NCBI GenBank assembly: GCA_005880805.1 | Contig: VBFZ01000050.1 | Coordinates: 3,022-13,084 of the forward strand | Length of the DNA stretch: 10,063 nt | From: Chloroflexota bacterium | Lineage (GTDB): Bacteria; Chloroflexota; Limnocylindria; Limnocylindrales; CSP1-4 | Direction of reading: 5' to 3' | Shown: positions 1-6,458 of the stretch, one piece after another | How positions within the stretch are numbered: position 1 is the stretch's first letter | How the letters are laid out: every line of letters starts with the position of its first letter | The notes under the pieces: generated by a model | Database searches by the model: none | Told to the model about the DNA's origin: nothing | Seen by the model: only the letters and a program-made list of their open reading frames with translations | Made by a program: the position numbers and the translations under genes

Positions 1-360
1 TACGACCCGGAGCAGGCGCGCATCGAGGCGGAGTCCTGCTACAAGATCATCGAGAAGTACGAGGCCAGCTCCGATCCGATCTTCCGGGCGCGCGCACTGC
101 ACATCAAGGAAGAGCGCGCGGAACTCGTCAAGCACCACCTCGACGTCCTTTGGCACGACTACTTCAAGCCGGAACACGTCCAGGCCGTGCCAAACCTTCA
201 CGAGACGTTCTGGAACGCGGCCAAGCAGGCATCGAAGGTGAAGGCCTCGGTCGACAAGGCGGACGCGCAGAAGCTTCTCGACCTGATCAACGAGGTCGAC
301 GCTGCGTGGAAGAAGACCGGCGGCGAGGAGAAGACGCGGGTGGCCGGTCGGCCCGCCTGA
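1..360 (+). CDS. sodN: Nickel superoxide dismutase (3' part, 5' end outside window)
   Basis: This is the C-terminal 119 residues of a Ni-containing superoxide dismutase, which converts superoxide to O2 and H2O2. Frame 1 is open from the first base to a TGA at 358-360. The start YDPEQARIEAE matches the segment directly after the HCDLPCGV nickel hook of the mature enzyme, so the first visible residue corresponds to the conserved Tyr9. The hook and the propeptide lie outside the window. Further family signatures are RARALHIKEERAELVKHH (residues about 30-47) and VLWHDYFKPEH. The C-terminus is about ten residues longer than the Streptomyces enzyme, with a charged tail. The next gene encodes the matching maturation protease, which strongly supports the call. 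Nickel-dependent regulation (Nur-type) is known in actinobacteria but cannot be judged here because the promoter is not in the window. Confidence 0.95.
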   Translation, partial: YDPEQARIEAESCYKIIEKYEASSDPIFRARALHIKEERAELVKHHLDVLWHDYFKPEHVQAVPNLHETFWNAAKQASKVKASVDKADAQKLLDLINEVDAAWKKTGGEEKTRVAGRPA

Positions 361-365
361 TTCGC

Positions 366-379
366 GCCCCGCTCGGGGC
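366..379 (+). other. Small hairpin between sodN and protease gene
   Basis: GCCCC and GGGGC (366-370 and 375-379) can pair around the tetraloop GCTC, six bases after the sodN stop. There is no T tract, so it is not a classical terminator. It could attenuate read-through or stabilise the sodN 3' end, giving less protease than dismutase; that role is inference. Confidence 0.35.
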
Positions 380-390
380 AGTCGTCGGCG

Positions 391-840
391 ATGGCATCTG
401 ACCCGGAACCCCGCCCGACGGCGGGGCTCCGCCGTTTCTGGCGTCGCCTGCAGGGACCGTGGCGTGTCGCGGTGGCCGAGGACAGCATGTGGCCGGCCAT
501 AGAGCCCGGCGACTGGCTGCTGGTCGACCCGACCGTTGGCCGATGGCCGCGCCGCGGCTCGGTCATCGTCTTCCGCGAGCCTGGCTCCGAGCTGATCGCG
601 ATCAAGCGAGTAGCCGCCCGACCGGGTGACACGATCCAGGACCTCCCCGTGACCGATCCGTCGACTGGCGAGCAGGTCCAGGTCACGATCCGACTGCCGC
701 CGGACGAGGCGTGGCTCCTCGGCGACGCTGATGCGCGCTCGATCGACTCGCGCCGATACGGCCCGGTCTCACTCGACCGGCTGATCGGGCGCGCGTGGTT
801 CCGCTACGCGCCCATCCGGCGCTTCGGGCGACTGCGCTAG
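391..840 (+). CDS. sodX: Nickel-type superoxide dismutase maturation protease (S26 signal peptidase-like)
   Basis: A 149-residue S26-family serine protease that presumably removes the propeptide of the Ni-SOD encoded just upstream, exposing the N-terminal His used to bind nickel. The signal-peptidase boxes are visible. The nucleophile Ser32 lies in DSMWPAIEPGDWLLVD. The general base Lys72 lies in IAIKRVAARPGD. A C-terminal box GDADARSIDSRRYGPVS spans residues 111-127. There is no hydrophobic N-terminal anchor (the first 30 residues are FWRRLQGPWR-like), unlike ordinary signal peptidase I, which fits processing of a cytoplasmic precursor. The start ATG is 30 bp after sodN with no clear Shine-Dalgarno sequence, so translation may depend on coupling. 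The symbol sodX follows usage for Ni-SOD-linked proteases. Confidence 0.9.
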   Translation: MASDPEPRPTAGLRRFWRRLQGPWRVAVAEDSMWPAIEPGDWLLVDPTVGRWPRRGSVIVFREPGSELIAIKRVAARPGDTIQDLPVTDPSTGEQVQVTIRLPPDEAWLLGDADARSIDSRRYGPVSLDRLIGRAWFRYAPIRRFGRLR

Positions 841-889
841 CGGCTGTCCCGGTCAGCGATCCGATGCGGGAACGGCGACCCGACGGCCC

Positions 890-901
890 TATAGTCGCCG
901 C
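890..901 (+). promoter_or_regulatory. Leaderless -10 element for SIS gene
   Basis: TATAGT (890-895) lies exactly 6 nt upstream of the ATG at 902, so transcription should begin at or next to the start codon. No Shine-Dalgarno sequence precedes the ATG. No consensus -35 is seen near 867-872 (CGGGAA). The element separates this gene transcriptionally from the sodN-protease pair. Confidence 0.5.
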
Positions 902-2089
902 ATGAGTGCAACGACAACAGATCCCGACGCCGCGCTGCCGGGAGCTCCCGATCCCTGGCGGGCGAGCTCGACGCCGGCCGCGCGACCCGGCCCGCCGTAC
1001 CTGATGACCGAGATGATCGCGGCCGAGCCGGGACTGGCCGAGCGACTGCTCACCCGGCTTGCCGATCCGGTCGGTCCTGCCGGCCGGCTGGCGCAGAAGA
1101 TCCGGGAAAGCGTCGACGCACGCGATCCGATCGTCGTGGTCGGCTGCGGTACGAGCGAGCACGGCGCGCAGGGCTTCGTCGAGATCGTCCGCTCGGCGCT
1201 GGGAGGGGACGCATCGGTCGACGCGCTGATCGCGGCCCAGGCGTTCGAGGCCGCGCTGGAACCGCGACGAGGGGGCCTGCTGATCGCGATCTCACATGAG
1301 GGGGCGACCTGGGCTACGAATCGAGCCATCGCCGCTGCTCATGAGGCGGGCGCGACGATCGCGCTGGTGACGGTGTCCGCTCGTTCTCCGGGTGGGGCCA
1401 TTTCAGACCTCGTTCTTGCCACGGAGGAGTTGGACCAGAGCTGGTGCCACACCATCGGCTACCTGGCGCCGCTGCTCGCGGCGACCGCCGTGGCCGGTCA
1501 CCTCTCCGGCAAGAGCCCAAACCCCGGTGTCGCGCGGGCTCTGCTCTCGGCGGGCGCGGATCGGGAGCGTGAAGCGGAGGCCTGGGCGTCATCGATTGCG
1601 AGTGCTCGTCATGTCGTCGTAGTCGCATCGGGCGTGGATCGAATCGCGGGCCGCGAGCTCACGCTCAAGATCGAGGAGGCCGCCTGGATCCCATCCGCTT
1701 ACCGGGACATCGAGACGTTCCTGCACGGACACCTGCCCGCGACGGACGCCGACACCGCCCTGGTGCTGATCCTGACCGATTCATCCGGCCGTGCCGATCG
1801 AGTCGCCCGAGCCCGACAGCTGTTGGCTGCCGCCCGGGTCGTCGGGCTGCGCAGCGGAGCGATCCTGGCCGAGGAGGTCGATGGCGACGTTGCCGCTGAG
1901 CTCACGCCAGCGGGTCGATTGCTCGTACCCGCCGCTCCTGACCTGCCGAATCCCGTCGCCGCGCTGCTCGGCAGCGCGACTCCGCTCCAGCTCCTCACCG
2001 AGCGGATTGCCCGCGCGACGGGAACGAACCCCGACGCGATCCGCCGGGAAGACGAGCGCTACCGGCAGGCGGCCGAAGCCGCCGAGTAA
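902..2089 (+). CDS. Double-SIS-domain sugar isomerase-like protein (GlmS isomerase-half relative)
   Basis: A 395-residue protein with two SIS (sugar isomerase) domains, resembling the isomerase half of glucosamine-6-phosphate synthase without the N-terminal glutaminase domain. An entry motif PPYLMTEMIAAEP (residues about 31-43) matches the GlmS linker. SIS1 begins with DPIVVVGCGTSEHGAQ (75-90) and has the phosphosugar-binding SHEGATWATN (131-140). SIS2 begins at HVVVVASGVDRIAGREL (237-253), followed by IETFLHGHLPA (270-280), equivalent to the E-x-x-HGP segment of GlmS. Lacking a glutaminase domain it probably deaminates or isomerises a phosphorylated amino sugar (AgaS/FrlB-like), but the substrate cannot be read from the sequence. 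It ends 34 bp from the convergent oxidoreductase gene and seems monocistronic. Confidence 0.85.
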   Translation: MSATTTDPDAALPGAPDPWRASSTPAARPGPPYLMTEMIAAEPGLAERLLTRLADPVGPAGRLAQKIRESVDARDPIVVVGCGTSEHGAQGFVEIVRSALGGDASVDALIAAQAFEAALEPRRGGLLIAISHEGATWATNRAIAAAHEAGATIALVTVSARSPGGAISDLVLATEELDQSWCHTIGYLAPLLAATAVAGHLSGKSPNPGVARALLSAGADREREAEAWASSIASARHVVVVASGVDRIAGRELTLKIEEAAWIPSAYRDIETFLHGHLPATDADTALVLILTDSSGRADRVARARQLLAAARVVGLRSGAILAEEVDGDVAAELTPAGRLLVPAAPDLPNPVAALLGSATPLQLLTERIARATGTNPDAIRREDERYRQAAEAAE

Positions 2090-2123
2090 CACGAGGCCCT
2101 GTGGGCTCCGCGCAAGACGCCAG

Positions 2124-3101
2124 CTAGACGCGTCCGACGAGCTCCTCGGCCATCAGGTCGATCATGTCAAGGTCCCAGGGCAGGAAGTCCTGGAGCATGA
2201 TTCGTTCGATGCCGGCGTCGGCAAACCGGCCGACCATCGCCCGGGCCTGATCCGGCGTTCCGATGATCCACCGCTTCCGGCGCTCCGCCAGCCAGGCATC
2301 GTTGTTCGCGCCGTTTCCGAGCACGTTCATGAGCTCTCGCGTGCGGCTCCCGACCTCCGCGTCGTCCCGTCCGACGAGCGCTCCGACCATCGCCGAACGG
2401 GCCAGGCTCCTTGGATCGCGCCCGGCCGCCCGGCAGGTCTCGTCAAGCTTCTTCGTCCGATCCGCAACCCGCTCCGGCCCGCCACTCGAGAGGTTGAACT
2501 CGTCCGCAAGCCGCGCGGCGATCCGCATCGAGCGCGGCGTGCCGTCGCCGCCGACGATCAGCCGGATGCCGCCCTTCCGCCCCTCGAGACGTGGCTCAGC
2601 GCGAGGCACGGGCTTCGCCCGGAACAGCCCGTCCTCGATGCGGTACTGCCGCCCCTCGAACCCCCAGCCATCGGGTTCCTCCCACAGGCCGCGCAGGATC
2701 GTCAGCTGCTCCTCCAGCATGTCGGCTCGATCGGCGATCGGCGGGAACGGGAAGCCGTACCGTGCGTGCTCGATCTCGTTCCAGCCAGCACCGAGACCGA
2801 ACTCGAGGCGGCCGCCGCTCATCTCGTCGACGGTCGCCGCCACCTTCGCGAGGTTTCCCGGCAGCCGGAACGTCACCGGCGAGACGAGCGTGCCCAGGCC
2901 GATTCGCGTCGTGTCCCGGGCCAGGCCGGCGAGACACGCCCAGGCGTCGGTCGTCGGGTTGTCGTCCGGTCCCGGAAAGCTCGAGTAGTGGTCCGAGCGA
3001 AACAGCGTCTCGAAGCCGCCGGCCTCGGCATGCTTTGCGACCGCCAGCTGGTCGGCGTAGGTCGTCCCCTGCTGGGGCTCGATCATCAGCGCGAAGCGCA
3101 T
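2124..3101 (-). CDS. LLM-class (luciferase-like) F420-dependent oxidoreductase
   Basis: A 325-residue TIM-barrel oxidoreductase of the bacterial luciferase-like family, probably using coenzyme F420 for hydride transfer; the substrate is unknown. Supporting segments are MRFALMIEPQQG at the N-terminus, FETLFRSDHYS (30-40), TRIGLGTLVSPVTFRLPGNLAK (about 65-86), the hallmark MSGGRLEFGLGAGWNEIEH (94-112), and a C-terminal IGTPDQARAMVGRFADAGIERIM. The ATG at 3101 is preferred over an upstream TTG at 3137 because GGGAGGAG sits a few bases before it and the family starts at MRFA. It is divergent from the MarR regulator across 83 bp and shares its control region, which suggests regulation by that MarR. 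FMN-using members also exist, so the cofactor is inference. Confidence 0.87.
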   Translation of the reverse strand: MRFALMIEPQQGTTYADQLAVAKHAEAGGFETLFRSDHYSSFPGPDDNPTTDAWACLAGLARDTTRIGLGTLVSPVTFRLPGNLAKVAATVDEMSGGRLEFGLGAGWNEIEHARYGFPFPPIADRADMLEEQLTILRGLWEEPDGWGFEGRQYRIEDGLFRAKPVPRAEPRLEGRKGGIRLIVGGDGTPRSMRIAARLADEFNLSSGGPERVADRTKKLDETCRAAGRDPRSLARSAMVGALVGRDDAEVGSRTRELMNVLGNGANNDAWLAERRKRWIIGTPDQARAMVGRFADAGIERIMLQDFLPWDLDMIDLMAEELVGRV

Positions 3102-3146
3102 CGGCTCCTCCCGTCGAATTCCTGCGGGTCGTCTCAATCGTTGGGC

Positions 3147-3174
3147 TTGACGAAATTATTCGCAGCGTTAGAAT
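3147..3174 (+). promoter_or_regulatory. Promoter of marR-exporter operon
   Basis: TTGACG (3147-3152) and TAGAAT (3169-3174) are separated by 16 bp, a near-consensus housekeeping sigma promoter and the only one in the window with a recognisable -35. The predicted transcription start is about 3180-3182, only a few bases before the ATG at 3185. The A/T-rich AAATTATT inside the spacer (3153-3160) also offers a possible -10 on the opposite strand for the oxidoreductase gene. Confidence 0.7.
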
Positions 3175-3180
3175 GCTTCA

Positions 3181-3190
3181 TGTCATGACA
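3181..3190. promoter_or_regulatory. Palindromic operator candidate at marR start
   Basis: TGTCATGACA is a perfect 10-bp palindrome centred on the ATG at 3185; flanking TT (3177-3178) and AA (3193-3194) extend the symmetry with two mismatched positions each side. It lies at the predicted transcription start, 7 bp after the -10. MarR dimers typically bind short inverted repeats that overlap their own promoters, so this is the most likely autoregulatory site. Binding itself is inference. Confidence 0.5.
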
Positions 3191-3745
3191 ACAATTGACC
3201 AGAAGCAAATGGATGCTGCAACGGACGCCAGGACTGGTTCGGCCGACACGGCCGGTGCGGCAAGCACCGAGGCTGTGGAGGGGATCATCGGCGATTTCAT
3301 GGCCGCCGTCCGCGAGCTCCGCTGCCGGGGCACGCAGCGTCTGGTCAAGCAGGACGTCAGCATGACCCACCTCCACATCATGTGGCTGCTCGAGCACCAC
3401 TCGGACCTGACGATGGGTCACCTGGCCGACATGCTCGACGTGTCGCTGTCCAACGCGACGGGCCTTGTCGACCGGATGGAGGAGCGCGGGTTCGTCGAGC
3501 GCGTCCGGGTGCCGGACGACCGCCGGATCGTGCAGGTTCGATTGTCGGCCAAGGGCCGGGCAGTGCTCGAGGACGTCGAGGTCCTGAAGTCGACGATGCT
3601 CCGCAGGGTGCTCGGTCGGCTGGATCGATCGCAGCTCGAGCGCCTGGCCACGACGCTGGAAGACGTCCGACAGGCGATCAACGCCGAGACGGCCGCGGAC
3701 CCGGATACCGCGACGGCCTTCGGTCTTCAGCACCACACGCACTGA
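3185..3745 (+). CDS. MarR-family transcriptional regulator
   Basis: A 186-residue winged-helix repressor. After a polar N-terminal arm (1-30), a helical dimerisation segment leads into the DNA-binding domain. MTHLHIMWLLEHH (60-72) is the first helix, TMGHLADMLDVSLSNATGLVDRMEERGF (about 76-103) carries the helix-turn-helix, and the wing has the family signature PDDRRIVQVRLSAKG (110-124). The C-terminal helices (125-168) complete the dimer interface, followed by a His-rich end, HHTH. ATG 3185 is chosen; an in-frame ATG at 3173 overlaps the -10 and is unlikely. It is followed 27 bp later by a DHA2 exporter and is divergent from an oxidoreductase, the usual arrangement of a ligand-responsive repressor of efflux. 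No Cys pair for redox sensing stands out; a single Cys is at residue 47. Confidence 0.93.
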   Translation: MTTIDQKQMDAATDARTGSADTAGAASTEAVEGIIGDFMAAVRELRCRGTQRLVKQDVSMTHLHIMWLLEHHSDLTMGHLADMLDVSLSNATGLVDRMEERGFVERVRVPDDRRIVQVRLSAKGRAVLEDVEVLKSTMLRRVLGRLDRSQLERLATTLEDVRQAINAETAADPDTATAFGLQHHTH

Positions 3746-3772
3746 GCCCCGGGGCGGGAAGGGAAGTCATTC

Positions 3773-5488
3773 GTGGAAAGCGTTTCGATCGAGCAGAGGG
3801 GCCCGGGGACGGTCAGCGAGGCGGAGGATCCCGCCCTCGGCCTGTCCCAGCGCGCGAAGTTCGAGATCCTCGGCGCAGTACTGCTCGGGTTGTTCCTGGG
3901 TGCTCTGGACCAGACGATCGTCGGTCCGGTGCTGCCGCGGATCGTGTCGGATCTCAAGGGCGCCGACTACTACACGTGGGCCGTCGCGATCTACCTGCTG
4001 ACCAGCACGGTCACGGTGCCGATCTACGGCAAGCTGTCCGACCTGTACGGTCGCAAGCCACTCCTGATCTTCGGCATCTCGCTGTTCCTGATCGGGTCGG
4101 CGCTGTCCGGCCTGAGCCAGGAGATGTGGCAGCTCATCCTCTTCCGCGGCATCCAGGGCCTTGGCGCCGGTGCGCTCTTCCCGATCGCGCTGGCGGTGAT
4201 CGGTGACCTGTTCACCCCGGCCGAGCGCGGCAAGTACCAGGGACTCTTCGGCCTCGTCTTCGGCGTCGCGTTCCTGCTGGGACCTGGGCTGGGCGGCCTT
4301 CTGACCGACCAGCTCTCCTGGCACTGGATCTTCTTCGTCAACATCCCGATCGGCCTCGTCGCCCTGGCCGTCATCGGGCGCCTCCTGCCCAACATGGGTC
4401 GGACCGGCAGGAAGGTGCGCGTCGATTATCTGGGCGTCGTGACGCTCGTCCTCGCCCTCGTCCCGATCCTCCTCGGCTTCACCTTCGCCGAGAGCGGCAA
4501 CTGGGGCGACGCGTCGGTCTGGGGCTGGATCCTCGTCGGCCTGGTGTTCCTCGTCATCTTCGTGATCGTCGAGGGCCGGACCACCGAGCCGATCATTCCG
4601 CTCCACCTGTTCCGCAACCGCACCTTCTCGGCGTCGATGGTGGCCATCTTCTTCGCGACCTTCGGCTTCGGCGCGGCGATCATCTTCCTGCCGCTCTACT
4701 TCCAGATCGTCGAGCACTCGAGCGCGACAGAGTCGGGCTACAAGCTCCTGCCGTTCCTGTTCGGGCTGATCTTCAGCTCGATCGTGTCGGGGCAGATCGT
4801 CAGCCGCACGGGCCGCTACAAGCCGGTGGTCATCGTCGGAGTGACGCTGCTGGTCGTCGGCCTCACCCTCATGACCCAGCTGCGCGCGGACACGCCGGAC
4901 CTGACCCTGTGGGGATGGATGTTCATCGCCGGCCTCGGCGTCGGGCCCACGTTCGCCGTGTTCACGATCATCGTGCAGAACTCGGTGCCCTTCCAGGAGC
5001 TGGGAACGGCCACGAGCGACCTGACGCTCTTCCGCCAGATCGGCACCACGATCGGGATCTCGTTCGCGTTCACGCTGTTCCGCAACAACCTGACCTGGGA
5101 CCTGCTGCGGACCGAGCTCGGGAAGGCCGGCGCGCCGGGCCAGTTCCTGCCGGCGACTCCGCCGCCTGGCTTTGATCCGGGTCAGCTGACCGCGGTGAGC
5201 TCCGGCGGCGCCAACGGAAGTGGCCTGGCGTTCCTGGCACAGCTTCCGGCGAACCTGCAGGCCATCTTCGTCAACGGGTTCAACCACGCGTTCACGATCG
5301 CGATCGCGAACAGCATGTGGCTGGGCGTGGGCGCGGCAGTGGTCGCGGTGGTCGCCACGTTCTTCCTCAAGGAGATCCCGCTTCGGACGACCCTCGGGGC
5401 ACAGGCGCCCAGCGCGCAGGCACAGGGCGCGCCCGAGGCGGAGCGGGGGGCGCGGCCGGCGTTCCGTCCGGAGACGGCGCAAGACTGA
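3773..5488 (+). CDS. DHA2-family (EmrB/QacA-like) MFS drug exporter, 14 TM
   Basis: A 571-residue proton-driven multidrug efflux protein of the inner membrane. Family motifs appear in order: motif D1 GALDQTIVGPVLPR (43-56), motif A GKLSDLYGRK (86-95), motif B LILFRGIQGLGAGAL (121-135), motif C GVAFLLGPGLGGL (164-176) followed by WHWIFFVNIPIGL, and the late GTATSDLTLFRQIGTTIG segment (411-428). The hydrophobic profile and length fit 14 transmembrane helices with the long loop before the last one (about 436-500). The last 35 residues form a polar Ala/Pro/Arg-rich cytoplasmic tail. The start is GTG, with GGGAAGGGAAG as ribosome binding site about 7 nt upstream. It lies 27 bp after marR and is almost certainly co-transcribed and controlled by it. 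The transported compound cannot be deduced. Confidence 0.93.
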   Translation: MESVSIEQRGPGTVSEAEDPALGLSQRAKFEILGAVLLGLFLGALDQTIVGPVLPRIVSDLKGADYYTWAVAIYLLTSTVTVPIYGKLSDLYGRKPLLIFGISLFLIGSALSGLSQEMWQLILFRGIQGLGAGALFPIALAVIGDLFTPAERGKYQGLFGLVFGVAFLLGPGLGGLLTDQLSWHWIFFVNIPIGLVALAVIGRLLPNMGRTGRKVRVDYLGVVTLVLALVPILLGFTFAESGNWGDASVWGWILVGLVFLVIFVIVEGRTTEPIIPLHLFRNRTFSASMVAIFFATFGFGAAIIFLPLYFQIVEHSSATESGYKLLPFLFGLIFSSIVSGQIVSRTGRYKPVVIVGVTLLVVGLTLMTQLRADTPDLTLWGWMFIAGLGVGPTFAVFTIIVQNSVPFQELGTATSDLTLFRQIGTTIGISFAFTLFRNNLTWDLLRTELGKAGAPGQFLPATPPPGFDPGQLTAVSSGGANGSGLAFLAQLPANLQAIFVNGFNHAFTIAIANSMWLGVGAAVVAVVATFFLKEIPLRTTLGAQAPSAQAQGAPEAERGARPAFRPETAQD

Positions 5489-5519
5489 CCAACGCCAACT
5501 TCCATCCTCCCTCCTCCCC

Positions 5520-5550
5520 AGGACCCGGCGCGGACGACGCGCCGGGTCCT
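5520..5550 (+). terminator. Strong hairpin terminator after exporter
   Basis: AGGACCCGGCGCG (5520-5532) pairs perfectly over 13 bp with CGCGCCGGGTCCT (5538-5550) around the loop GACGA, 31 bp after the exporter stop. Only a short T run (TTT at 5555-5557) follows, as is common in GC-rich genomes. Confidence 0.85.
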
Positions 5551-5752
5551 GCCGTTTCGTGGCGTTAACCGCCGCTGCTCAGTCGCATTGTCCAGACCCC
5601 CGCCGCGGGGCAAATGTGGCCAAATGCGCCCGCTGGTGCACCTTAGGGCGCGTTCCGCCGTCGGGTTCGGTTTACGGGCAGCGCTGAACGCCCGATTTCG
5701 TCCCGTCGTGAGGGTGGCGCGGGATAACTCAGGGCGCCGAGACAGCGGGAAG

Positions 5753-5768
5753 GGTCGCGGAGGCGACC
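5753..5768 (+). other. Compact hairpin, GGAG loop
   Basis: GGTCGC and GCGACC form a perfect 6-bp stem closing the tetraloop GGAG. It is the tightest of several hairpins in this non-coding stretch; function is unknown and chance occurrence in GC-rich DNA is possible. Confidence 0.35.
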
Positions 5769-5798
5769 TAATGTGCAGGCCAGGGCACTTTGGCCACC

Positions 5799-5824
5799 AA
5801 CCGAACGGCGGGAACGCAAGTCGC
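5799..5824 (+). repeat. 26-bp direct repeat, copy 1
   Basis: The copy reads AACCGAACGGCGGG then AACGCAAGTCGC. It is identical to copy 2 in 25 of 26 positions (C instead of T at the third base). The two starts are exactly 50 bp apart with 24 bp of unrelated sequence between the copies. Confidence 0.85.
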
Positions 5825-5848
5825 CCCAGGCACATCGTGCGGGACGCG

Positions 5849-5874
5849 AATCGAACGGCGGGAACGCAAGTCGC
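5849..5874 (+). repeat. 26-bp direct repeat, copy 2
   Basis: This copy lies 54 bp before the Rieske GTG start. Here the ACGGCG at 5855-5860 can pair with CGCCGT at 5874-5879, but copy 1 has no matching arm, so the conserved property is the sequence, not a hairpin. A pair of tandem binding sites for a regulator is the simplest reading; two copies are too few to call CRISPR. Confidence 0.85.
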
Positions 5875-5916
5875 GCCGTGGCTCCACGTTGCGCGGGCCC
5901 TTCACGAGACGCGGCG

Positions 5917-5928
5917 TACGATGGCCGG
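5917..5928 (+). promoter_or_regulatory. Leaderless -10 element for Rieske operon
   Basis: TACGAT (5917-5922) lies exactly 6 nt before the GTG at 5929, the same geometry as the SIS gene. No Shine-Dalgarno sequence is present, which supports leaderless translation and the choice of this GTG. A -35 is not recognisable at the expected distance. Confidence 0.5.
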
Positions 5929-6435
5929 GTGACCAGGACGGTCGAGAGCGCGCAGGTCCTTCCCTACCCGCGCGAGCTGCAAGCGGTCGGGACTGAGAGT
6001 CGCCCGTTCGAGCACCTGCTCGACCTCGCGGATCTGCCGCCCGGTGCAATGCGGCGGATCACTCGCGGTGAACTCGACGTCCTGGTTGCTCATACCGCAC
6101 GCGGAATCGCCGCGACCGACGACCGTTGCCCGCACATGTCGGCGCCGCTTTCGATCGGCGTCCTCGAAGACTGCGTCGTCGGCTGTCCGCTCCACGAGGG
6201 CCGCTTCGACCTGGCCAGCGGGCGACCGGTGCGCATGCCGACGACCGGCGGTCTCGATCCGGAGGGCCGCTTCCATCCCGTCTGGACGCCCTCGGGGAGC
6301 GCGCCGAAAGTCGACCCGCCCGGCAAGAAGGCGGAGGCCCGACAACTCACCCGCGTTCGGCTGTTGCGCTACTACCCGGTTCGGATCCGCGACGGCAGCA
6401 TCGAGGTCGCACTACCTCAACTCCCGACTGGCTGA
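5929..6435 (+). CDS. Rieske [2Fe-2S] domain protein
   Basis: A 168-residue soluble Rieske-type ferredoxin. The cluster ligands are visible as Cys67-Pro-His69 (DDRCPHMSAPL) and Cys86-x-x-His89 (VGCPLHEGRFDLASG), with the 16-residue spacing typical of ferredoxin components of ring-hydroxylating oxygenases and NirD-like proteins. The fold is preceded by a 25-residue N-terminal extension and FEHLLDLADLPPGAMRRI (27-44), the usual first strands. A longer Pro/Lys-rich insert (about 105-140) separates the cluster domain from the final strands RYYPVRIRDGSIEVALP. No signal peptide or membrane anchor is seen. The GTG start is fixed by the adjacent -10; longer versions would read into the direct repeats. 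No oxygenase or reductase gene is adjacent; instead a HerA-like ATPase follows after 23 bp. Confidence 0.88.
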   Translation: MTRTVESAQVLPYPRELQAVGTESRPFEHLLDLADLPPGAMRRITRGELDVLVAHTARGIAATDDRCPHMSAPLSIGVLEDCVVGCPLHEGRFDLASGRPVRMPTTGGLDPEGRFHPVWTPSGSAPKVDPPGKKAEARQLTRVRLLRYYPVRIRDGSIEVALPQLPTG

Positions 6436-6458
6436 AGCCCACAACCGGAGGGGGAACG

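Larger units (their letters stand above)
5551..5916. other. Non-coding region before Rieske operon
   Basis: This 366-bp stretch has no convincing gene. An open frame that could run through it has an arginine- and glycine-rich, low-complexity product and crosses the repeat pair. It contains several short potential hairpins: GCGCCC/GGGCGC (5626-5631 with 5646-5651), GGCGC/GCGCC (5716-5720 with 5734-5738), GGTCGC/GCGACC with loop GGAG (5753-5758 with 5763-5768), and GGCCA/TGGCC (5778-5782 with 5791-5795). At 5799-5874 lies the direct repeat pair. If the Rieske transcript starts at the -10 next to its GTG, this DNA is upstream regulatory sequence or an independent small RNA rather than a leader. 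No known riboswitch motif was recognised. Confidence 0.4.

Noticed and set aside
2090..2123. Terminator between the convergent SIS and oxidoreductase genes
   Set aside because: Only a 4-bp GCCC/GGGC stem with a 3-nt loop is available, too weak to call.
3102..3137. TTG start at 3137 adding 12 residues to the oxidoreductase
   Set aside because: The ATG at 3101 has a strong ribosome binding site, and the family begins at MRFA; the extension would encode over that site.
1791..3188. A 465-codon plus-strand open frame across the SIS and oxidoreductase genes
   Set aside because: It is a shadow frame, antisense to the well-supported luciferase-like gene, with low-complexity composition.
5300..5307. 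HIP1-like GCGATCGC octamer
   Set aside because: It is a single occurrence inside the exporter coding sequence and is expected by chance at this composition.
3767..5482. A 571-codon open frame on the minus strand, antisense to the exporter
   Set aside because: It mirrors the exporter almost exactly, and its product is a low-complexity Arg/Glu/Asp-rich chain with no domain. It is open because stop codons are rare opposite GC-rich codons.
5799..5874. Minimal CRISPR array
   Set aside because: Only two copies and one 24-bp interval, no cas genes, and no further degenerate copy at the same period.
5861..5890. ECF-sigma type promoter (GGAAC in the repeat with downstream CGTT)
   Set aside because: The spacing between GGAAC and CGTT is 21 bp, longer than the usual 16-17, and copy 1 has no fitting -10.
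5588..5932. A 114-codon open frame in the gap before the Rieske gene, ending in overlap with its GTG
   Set aside because: It starts at a non-ATG codon, has biased composition without hydrophobic core pattern, and runs through the direct repeats; no ribosome binding site.
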